Positions 58,270 to 64,000 of a DNA stretch of 64,000 nucleotides are shown in pieces (within the stretch, counting starts at the first letter, position 1; each line of letters opens with the position of its first letter). The stretch lies in contig JBBEAX010000085.1 of the NCBI GenBank assembly GCA_040882645.1, positions 1-64,000 of the forward strand, given 5' to 3'. The notes beneath the pieces were generated by a model. It saw nothing but the letters and a program-made list of their open reading frames with translations, did no database searches and was not told the origin of the DNA. The position numbers and the translations under genes were made by a program. This DNA is from JAUYIV01 sp040882645. Lineage in GTDB: Bacteria > Actinomycetota > Acidimicrobiia > Spongiisociales > UBA11373.

Positions 58270-60761
58270 AGTGCCCCCTGCGCGGCCACGACTCCCCGAT
58301 CGAGTCCGCGGAGTGCCTCCCGGATCCCGCCCGGAGGATCCTCCTCGACGTCTCCGATCTGGCGGATCAGGTCGATGAGTTGGCGGCAGTTGCGGACGAA
58401 GTCGCCTACCGGGGCATCCTCCTCCTCGAAGAGCTCTGCCAGGTTTTCGCCCGCCACCCACCGGTAGACGATCGAGGCGAATCCGGCATCCGGGGGGCGG
58501 GTCTCCTGGATTCCTGCCCGCCGCTCGGCGGCGGCGATCTCTGCCCAGATCTGCTCCACTCGCTCGGCCAGGGGGGCCACCTCAGGCGGCCACCCGACGA
58601 CAGTGGGCTCGCGGCGGGCCTCATATGTGAACGCAGAGGCGAGTGCCGCCAGCGACGGGCCATCGAGACCCACGAACAACCGCTCGGACAACGCTTCCGC
58701 CAGCACCAGGTCCATCTCGTTGTAGACCCGGCGGAGACGTTCTCCCTTTGGTGTCAGGCTCCATCCGCGTACGTAATGACGATTTTCGAGGAGACCGAGC
58801 AGGGATCGGAAATCCTTCACCAATCCGGGTCCGAGTGCAGCTGCCTGCCTGCGCCGCGCTTCGAGCCGGGCTTCGACCTGCCGTGCGGCACGGGCTGCTT
58901 CGACATGGCCGCTGATCGCCGGATCGTCGCCTTCAGGAGGGTCGAGCACCAGGACCCGCTCCGTGGGCTGGAACCGCTCGATGGCGGCCGCCACTTCTCT
59001 CCGATACACCGGGTCGCGAGGCCGAAACGGCCGGGGAAGCTCGATGCGTCCGACGCGGGCGACGCTCAGCGGGAGACGATCCGAGGCGACCCGGCGGATC
59101 TGACCCGAGTCCGAGACGGTGAGGAGTCGGGGACGCTTGCCGGTACCCCGGGAGACGACGGCGTGCCGAACAGTCGAGCCGCGTTCGTCCCATTCGAGGA
59201 TGTCACCGGGACTCGTCAACGCGGCAAACTCGGTCAGTTGGCGGTCGCGGTTGGGCGGGCCGGCGTCGGCGATGGCCCACACATCGACGTCGGCATGGTT
59301 GGCGGTGGTACGTAGCTCGGCCAGCCGCGCCTCGTCCTCGGCAATCGCGTTGTCCATTTCCGCGCGACGTCGCCCTTCCCGGAACTGGGCGAACGAAGAC
59401 GCAAGCAACTGCTCGGCGGTCGTCCGGTCGTACCGGGCGACGAGGTTGACCGTCATGTTGTATGTAGGCCGGAATGACGATCGGAGGGGGTGGCTCCCCC
59501 GGGCGGCGATGCCGGCGGCACGCTCGAAGGGCACGTACGGCGAGTGAAGGATCACCGCGGTGCCTTCCTCGTCGATTCCGCGCCTGCCCGCCCTACCGGT
59601 GAGCTGTGTGTAGTCCCCCGCCTGCAGCAGTTCGTGTGTCTCGCCATTGAACTTGGAGAGGCTCTCGAGCACCACCGTACGCGCCGGCATGTTGATCCCG
59701 AGCGCCAGCGTCTCGGTGGCGAACACCAGGCGAACCAGGCCCTCGGCGAAGAGGCGCTCGACGGTCTCCTTCATGGCCGGAACGAGTCCCGCATGGTGCG
59801 AGGCAACCCCCGACTCGAGGGCGTGCAGCCACCGTTGGTATCCCAGAACCGCGAGGTCCTCGGGTCGCAGGTGCTTGGTATTGGCTTCCGCCACCGCCCT
59901 GATCTGCGTCGCCTCATCCGGTGTGGTCAACCGCAGGCCGCGAGCGACCACACCGGATGCCGCACTGTCGCAGCCCGCCCGGGAGAAGATGAAGAAGATC
60001 GCGGGCAACAAGTGCTGGCGACGGAGCAGTTCGCACGTCTCGTGCCGCCGCGGCGAGGCATAGCGGCGCGAGGCGTTCGGTGCCCGCAGAGTCCGAGCAA
60101 TGCGCTCGTTGGGTCGCGCTCCCTGGAACACCGGATACAGCCTGAGCCCACCCTTGTCCCAGCGGTCGCGAATCAGGTAGGTGGATTCCAGCGGGACGGG
60201 GCGCTCGGTCTCGAGGATCAGCTCGGTGTCGCCCCGCCGATCGCGAACCCATCCGGCGAACTCCTCGGCGTTGGCAACCGTGGCCGAAAGACATACCAGC
60301 GGAATACGCCGGTCGAGGTGAACGATGATCTCCTCCCACACCCCGCCCCGCGTCGGATCCTGCAGGTAGTGGACCTCATCGAGGATCACCACCCCCACGT
60401 CGTCCAGGTCGACGCTTCCCTCGTACATCATGTTGCGGAGAACCTCGGTCGTCATCACCACGATGGACGCGGTGCCGTTGATCGAGTTGTCGCCGGTGAG
60501 CAGGCCGACGGCGTCGTCGCCGTGCGATCGTCGGAAGTCGCCGAACTTCTGGTTGGACAACGCTTTGAGCGGGGTCGTGTACACCGCCCGCTCTCGCCTG
60601 CCCAGCGCCAGAGCGATGGCGGCCTCGGCCACCACGGTTTTGCCCGCGCCCGTTGGCGCCGTCACCACCACGGACGCACCCCGGTCGATCGCGGCGGCAG
60701 CGTCTCGTTGGAACCGATCCGCCGGGAAGGGAAGGGAGTCGAGATACTCGCGGGCAGTCAT
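58266..60761 (-). CDS. helY: Ski2/Mtr4-like DEAD/DEAH-box helicase (HelY)
   Basis: This 831-residue ATP-dependent RNA helicase has Walker A APTGAGKTVVAEAA (35-48), the DEVH box in VVILDEVHYLQ, SATVANAEEF, and QLTGRAGRRGIDEEG. The last 400 residues carry the Ski2-type C-terminal domains with Arg/Glu-rich sequence. It sits directly after tatA-tatC, as in mycobacteria (Rv2092c), where the gene is called helY. Its start overlaps the tatC stop. Confidence 0.94.
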   Translation of the reverse strand: MTAREYLDSLPFPADRFQRDAAAAIDRGASVVVTAPTGAGKTVVAEAAIALALGRRERAVYTTPLKALSNQKFGDFRRSHGDDAVGLLTGDNSINGTASIVVMTTEVLRNMMYEGSVDLDDVGVVILDEVHYLQDPTRGGVWEEIIVHLDRRIPLVCLSATVANAEEFAGWVRDRRGDTELILETERPVPLESTYLIRDRWDKGGLRLYPVFQGARPNERIARTLRAPNASRRYASPRRHETCELLRRQHLLPAIFFIFSRAGCDSAASGVVARGLRLTTPDEATQIRAVAEANTKHLRPEDLAVLGYQRWLHALESGVASHHAGLVPAMKETVERLFAEGLVRLVFATETLALGINMPARTVVLESLSKFNGETHELLQAGDYTQLTGRAGRRGIDEEGTAVILHSPYVPFERAAGIAARGSHPLRSSFRPTYNMTVNLVARYDRTTAEQLLASSFAQFREGRRRAEMDNAIAEDEARLAELRTTANHADVDVWAIADAGPPNRDRQLTEFAALTSPGDILEWDERGSTVRHAVVSRGTGKRPRLLTVSDSGQIRRVASDRLPLSVARVGRIELPRPFRPRDPVYRREVAAAIERFQPTERVLVLDPPEGDDPAISGHVEAARAARQVEARLEARRRQAAALGPGLVKDFRSLLGLLENRHYVRGWSLTPKGERLRRVYNEMDLVLAEALSERLFVGLDGPSLAALASAFTYEARREPTVVGWPPEVAPLAERVEQIWAEIAAAERRAGIQETRPPDAGFASIVYRWVAGENLAELFEEEDAPVGDFVRNCRQLIDLIRQIGDVEEDPPGGIREALRGLDRGVVAAQGAL

Positions 60762-61474
60762 CGGCGGATCGTGAACCGGACGATCCAGATGGTCGCCTCA
60801 TAGAGCAGGTAGAGGGGCACCGAGAGGAGCAGCAGGGTGAGGGGGTCGCCGCTCGGGGTGATCGCTGCCCCGACGATGACGATGAGCAACACAGCCCAGC
60901 GGCGTCCCGCCGCCAGCTTTCGCCACCCGAGCACGCCGATCGCCGCCGCGGAGTACAGGAAGACGGGAAACTCGAACGACAGCGCAAAGACCAACAGGAA
61001 CCGCATGGCGAAAGAGAGGTAGTCGTTGCCGCCGATCACCGGCGTCAGGTCGTCACCGCCGAATTCGATGAGGAATGCGAGCCCGCGTCCGAGCGAGACG
61101 TATCCGACGAACAGTCCGGCCAAGAACAGCAGAACCAGCGCCGAAACGATCGGGACCACGACCCGCTTCTCGCGCCGGGTGAGGGCGGGGGCGATGAATG
61201 CCCAGGTCTGCCAGATCACGATCGGGCTGGCGAGTACGAATCCGCCGAACATCGAGAGGCGCATGAACAGACTGAAGGCCTCTGTCGGCCGAAAGAACAC
61301 GAGATCGGCGTCCCCAACCACATCCTCGTAGGGGGCGACGATCAGGTCGAAGATCCAGTAACGGAAGATGAAGGCGACAATCGCGCCAGCCACCACCGCC
61401 AGCGCGGTCTTGATGAGCCGGTTGCGCAGCTCCTCCAGATGGCTCATCAGCGGCTGGCCGGGATGATCGGTCAT
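60758..61474 (-). CDS. tatC: Sec-independent translocase TatC
   Basis: TatC forms the twin-arginine receptor in the membrane. The 238-residue protein has six hydrophobic helices, starts PLMSHLEELRNRLIKTALAV, and has a FAFPIV-type second helix and the conserved LLPFALSFEFPVF region. It is coupled to tatA (ATGA) and to helY. Confidence 0.95.
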   Translation of the reverse strand: MTDHPGQPLMSHLEELRNRLIKTALAVVAGAIVAFIFRYWIFDLIVAPYEDVVGDADLVFFRPTEAFSLFMRLSMFGGFVLASPIVIWQTWAFIAPALTRREKRVVVPIVSALVLLFLAGLFVGYVSLGRGLAFLIEFGGDDLTPVIGGNDYLSFAMRFLLVFALSFEFPVFLYSAAAIGVLGWRKLAAGRRWAVLLIVIVGAAITPSGDPLTLLLLSVPLYLLYEATIWIVRFTIRR

Positions 61475-61728
61475 TCGTTGGGACCGTTGGCGGCGGGTGG
61501 ACGATCCCCCTCAGTGGTCGGCCCCATCGCCCGCCTCACCTCGCCAAGCGACTCGACGGTGTCCTCGTACTCGCGCTCAAAACCTTGGCGCAGATCGCTG
61601 GCGGTGGCACGGATATCGCGCAACACGCTCCCCGCCTTGCGGGAGATTTCGGGCAGCCTCTTGGGCCCGAAGACGATGAGGGCCACGGCGACGATCGTGA
61701 TGATCTCGGCGGGACTGACGCTGAACAC
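61471..61728 (-). CDS. tatA: Sec-independent translocase TatA
   Basis: The 85-residue protein has one N-terminal membrane helix (IITIVAVALIVFGPKRLPEIS) and an amphipathic helix with KAGSVLRDIRATASDL. The FGPKRLP hinge is diagnostic. GTG start. It could also be read as TatB-like, but it is the only such gene in this cluster. Confidence 0.93.
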   Translation of the reverse strand: MFSVSPAEIITIVAVALIVFGPKRLPEISRKAGSVLRDIRATASDLRQGFEREYEDTVESLGEVRRAMGPTTEGDRPPAANGPNE

Positions 61729-61786
61729 AGCGCGATGGTAGGGGGGGCCCGGGCGTGGCTACCCGGTCGGTTGCGGAGAGGCCGCC

Positions 61787-62074
61787 CTAATTGAGCTGGT
61801 CCACCCACTCGCCGGAGTCGAGCGCGTCGATGAAGCGCCTGATCTCGGACTCGGTGATGGTTCCGCCGTCGTCGACCACTTCGTAGGCGACACCGGTCGC
61901 AAGCAGGATGCTCACCACCCGGTGGTTGGCGGGCCGTCGCTGGGTGTCACCGCACGTTGGGCACGAGAAGAGGTACATGCCCGTGCCGTTGATGGCGGTG
62001 AGTTCGAGGGTGAGTTCTGCGGGGATCAACTCGACGTCGCCGCAAACGGCGCATGTGGTTCGGATCTGGGTCAT
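61787..62074 (-). CDS. Small zinc-ribbon protein
   Basis: The ATG at 62074 has GGAG seven bases upstream and gives 95 residues starting MTQIRTTCAVCGDVEL. C8-x2-C11 and CPTCGDTQRR (C42, C45) form a C4 zinc ribbon. The C-terminal half ends SEIRRFIDALDSGEWVDQL. Function unknown; it lies between tatA and pafC but is separated by 58 and 83 bp. The track frame above it (to 62110) lacks a better start. Confidence 0.75.
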   Translation of the reverse strand: MTQIRTTCAVCGDVELIPAELTLELTAINGTGMYLFSCPTCGDTQRRPANHRVVSILLATGVAYEVVDDGGTITESEIRRFIDALDSGEWVDQLN

Positions 62075-62157
62075 CGAGGTGCTCCCGTGAGGTTCAACAT
62101 CATCGAGCAAAGTATCGGAGCACCCCTTAGGGGCCTAAATGACCATTTGGGGCCTAG

Positions 62158-63084
62158 TCACCGATAGCGTCGAAGGATGCGGGTGCGCAGCGTCTCGGTA
62201 GCCGCGGCGACCTCGGCGCCCGCCAGCAGAGACGCGGCTTCGCCGAGGCGAAGAAGGAGCCGCGCCGGTACCAATGGGTCGCGGGCCGACAGGTCGACGG
62301 TGATGCCTTCCTCGTCGGATGCGATTGTCGAAACCGGGTAATACTCGGCCACCCAGGCCGCGTCAGGCCTCAGTCGGATGCGCGCGGTGACATCGTCCAC
62401 TCCCGGGGTGTACTGGATTCGGGCGGCGGTTGCCGACTCCTGAGGCGTGAAGCGCTCACCGGTGAGGGCGGCATCCCTTATCCGGTCGACGCGAAACACC
62501 CGTTCGGCGGCGGCCAGTCGGCAGTACCCGGTCACATACCAGTTGCCGAGCGTCGCCAGCACCCCCCAGGGCTCAATGGAGCGCTCGGTGGTTTCGCCCG
62601 AGCCTATTGCGGTGTACGTGATGGCCACCACCTCCCCTTCTCGGGCAGCACGCCGGAACAGTGCGAGGGTGTCCGGCTCGGCAGCGAGGTCGATGGCGAC
62701 GGTTCCTTCGTCGGGCAGCACCACCTGCTGGAGTTTGGCGACTGCGGTCGCCAACGCAGGGGGCGCCACGCCGGAGGACATCACCGCCAGTCCGGCAGCA
62801 AGGAGCATCAAGGCCTCGGCCGCGGTCAGCCGGACTGGTCGGGAGAAGTAGTCGGCCATGTCGACCACCACCTCGTCCTCGTCAACGAAAGCATCCATGA
62901 GATCGCCGGGGCCGTAGCCCGGCAGACCGCAGACGAACACGACATTGAGATCCTTCACCAGATCGGCCTGTTCATATCCGAACCGTTGGCAAACTTCCTC
63001 CACGGTGTTTCCGGGGTTGGCGATCACCCACGGCAGCATCGACAGAATGCGAGAGAGGCGCTCGGCGGTACGGGGGCTCGTCAC
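62158..63084 (-). CDS. pafC: WYL-domain regulator PafC
   Basis: PafB-PafC form the actinobacterial DNA-damage response regulator. The 308 residues have an N-terminal helix-turn-helix (VEEVCQRFGY) and a WYL domain with ITYTAIGSGETTERSIEPWGVLATLGNWYVTGYC (interrupted here). A C-terminal WCX part follows. The GTG start overlaps the pafB stop. It is next to tat genes as in mycobacteria. Confidence 0.9.
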   Translation of the reverse strand: MTSPRTAERLSRILSMLPWVIANPGNTVEEVCQRFGYEQADLVKDLNVVFVCGLPGYGPGDLMDAFVDEDEVVVDMADYFSRPVRLTAAEALMLLAAGLAVMSSGVAPPALATAVAKLQQVVLPDEGTVAIDLAAEPDTLALFRRAAREGEVVAITYTAIGSGETTERSIEPWGVLATLGNWYVTGYCRLAAAERVFRVDRIRDAALTGERFTPQESATAARIQYTPGVDDVTARIRLRPDAAWVAEYYPVSTIASDEEGITVDLSARDPLVPARLLLRLGEAASLLAGAEVAAATETLRTRILRRYR

Positions 63085-63998
63085 GAGACCCCCAAGTGCT
63101 CGATGAAGCGCTGCCGAAGTTCGGCAGGGGCGATGATCTCTGCGGCGTCCTCGAAGCCGATGATCCACCCGATGAACGCCGCCGGCGACGCCACCGGGAA
63201 CACCGCCTCGAGCGATCCGTCGGAAGAGACGGTCACCCGTGCCGACGTCGACAGCTGACGCCGTGCCCACCAGGCGATCCCGGCGTCGAAGCGGACGGTG
63301 ACCTCCACATCCTCTTCTCCGGCCTCCCAGGGAGCCTCCGGGAAGTCGTCCGATGCCCGAAAGCCCTTGGGGCGCTCAAAGGCCATCGCCTTGGTGCCGG
63401 CCGTGATCCCTGCCATCCGGTCCACCCGGAATGTCCGTCGCTGCTTCGACGACTCCCCCACCGCATACCAGTGACCCATGCGGTGGACCAGACCCCAGGG
63501 CCGCAAAGTGCGTTGCTTGTCGCGGTAGTCGAACTTCAACACCCGCCGCTCGGTCACGGCCATGAATATCTCGCCCAGCGCGTCGGCCTCGGCACCGAGA
63601 TCAGCCGACAGCGGGTCGCCGGTCGATGCCATCGGCGCGCCGCCCAGCTTGAAGATCGCCGCGGGGCCTGGCGCCTGCCCTCCGAGGCGAACCATCCTGG
63701 TGGCGAGCCAGAGGGCGGTGCGCTCCTCGTCGGTCAGGCCGGGATCCGGCAGTGAGTACTCATCTGGCGAGACGACGTAACCCTGCTCGATCTCCCACGC
63801 ATCCGTGTGCTCCAGGGACAACGGCACCCCGAGCTGTCGAAGCAGGTCCTTGTCACGCTCGAAGGTGCGCCTGAAGGCCTCGTCGGTGGGCTGGTCGTAG
63901 CCCGCCACGGTGTTGCGGATCTCATCGGCGGTGACCGGCCGACCGACGGTCAGGAGGAACGCCAGGAGGTTGAGGATCCGTTCGACGACGCGCTGCAT
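63081..63998 (-). CDS. pafB: WYL-domain regulator PafB (possibly complete at window edge)
   Basis: This 305-residue protein has the N-terminal winged helix (RILNLLAFLLTVGRPVTADEI) and a WYL domain with FDYRDKQRTLRPWGLVHRMGHWYAVGE (split here). It then has a WCX-like C-terminus. With PafC it would form the heterodimer. The ATG at 63998 is the last possible start in the window; its N-terminus looks intact, but upstream context is cut off. Autoregulation cannot be judged. Confidence 0.88.
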   Translation of the reverse strand: MQRVVERILNLLAFLLTVGRPVTADEIRNTVAGYDQPTDEAFRRTFERDKDLLRQLGVPLSLEHTDAWEIEQGYVVSPDEYSLPDPGLTDEERTALWLATRMVRLGGQAPGPAAIFKLGGAPMASTGDPLSADLGAEADALGEIFMAVTERRVLKFDYRDKQRTLRPWGLVHRMGHWYAVGESSKQRRTFRVDRMAGITAGTKAMAFERPKGFRASDDFPEAPWEAGEEDVEVTVRFDAGIAWWARRQLSTSARVTVSSDGSLEAVFPVASPAAFIGWIIGFEDAAEIIAPAELRQRFIEHLGVS

Positions 63999-64000
63999 GC

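Overview
The window is high-GC, densely packed bacterial DNA that looks like an actinobacterium outside the well-studied genera, probably near Acidimicrobiia. The evidence is gene content and order. One block runs tlyA-nadK-recN-pyrG-xerD-scpA-scpB-rluB-cmk-der. A second carries gcvH, a GarA-like FHA protein, two MerR regulators and a DUF151 nuclease. A third carries pafB-pafC-tatA-tatC-helY. All three resemble conserved actinobacterial (Mycobacterium-like) neighbourhoods. A DUF4193 protein and several lipoproteins with Thr/Pro-rich linkers fit the same picture. A 10-base run of N at 39806-39815 shows this is a draft or metagenomic assembly.

Bases 1 to about 9670 are an accessory island. They hold a lipoprotein, two unrecognised minus-strand genes, a candidate HEPN RNase, a type II-like restriction-modification pair, a rolling-circle (HUH) replication initiator, an unknown gene translationally coupled to a large serine recombinase, and the recombinase itself. 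Six copies of a 28-bp repeat are spread through this island, and I noticed none elsewhere. The repeats separate one-gene to few-gene modules. The last copy forms the 3' coding end of the recombinase. A fused head-to-head pair at 981-1030 carries what looks like the tail of a second, lost recombinase gene. I read this as an accretion zone built by repeated recombination at the same site type, and it is the most unusual structure here.

From 9.7 kb onward the DNA is ordinary chromosome. 9.7-13.5 kb: amino-acid permease plus ABC-2 exporter, one overlapping operon. 13.5-21.7 kb: acetyltransferases, a lipoprotein, DoxX, AlgH/YqgE, a long coiled-coil HhH protein, adenosine deaminase and a lipase-like hydrolase. 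21.6-31.5 kb: glycine cleavage genes gcvT-gcvPA-gcvPB and gcvH around the MerR/FHA/DUF151 regulatory group, with hpt, a D,D-carboxypeptidase and pgsA-like. 31.6-36.2 kb: lipoproteins and kbl-tdh, which turn threonine into glycine and so feed the glycine cleavage system. 36.2-36.8 kb: a tRNA-Pro with duplicated 3' and downstream segments, and an unannotated 41-residue membrane protein coupled to an acyl-CoA carboxylase. 38.3-53 kb: der, ispH, then the long minus-strand run from tlyA to cmk. 53-57.4 kb: HAD phosphatase, DUF1015, M20 peptidase, GNAT and DUF4193. 57.4-64 kb: degenerate lipid-kinase-like protein, HelY helicase, TatC, TatA, a zinc-ribbon protein and the PafC/PafB WYL regulators.

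Most core genes overlap by 1-8 bases (ATGA or GTGA junctions), so translational coupling is the rule. At three such junctions the best start codon is non-canonical (CTG, CTG or ATC) behind a strong Shine-Dalgarno sequence.
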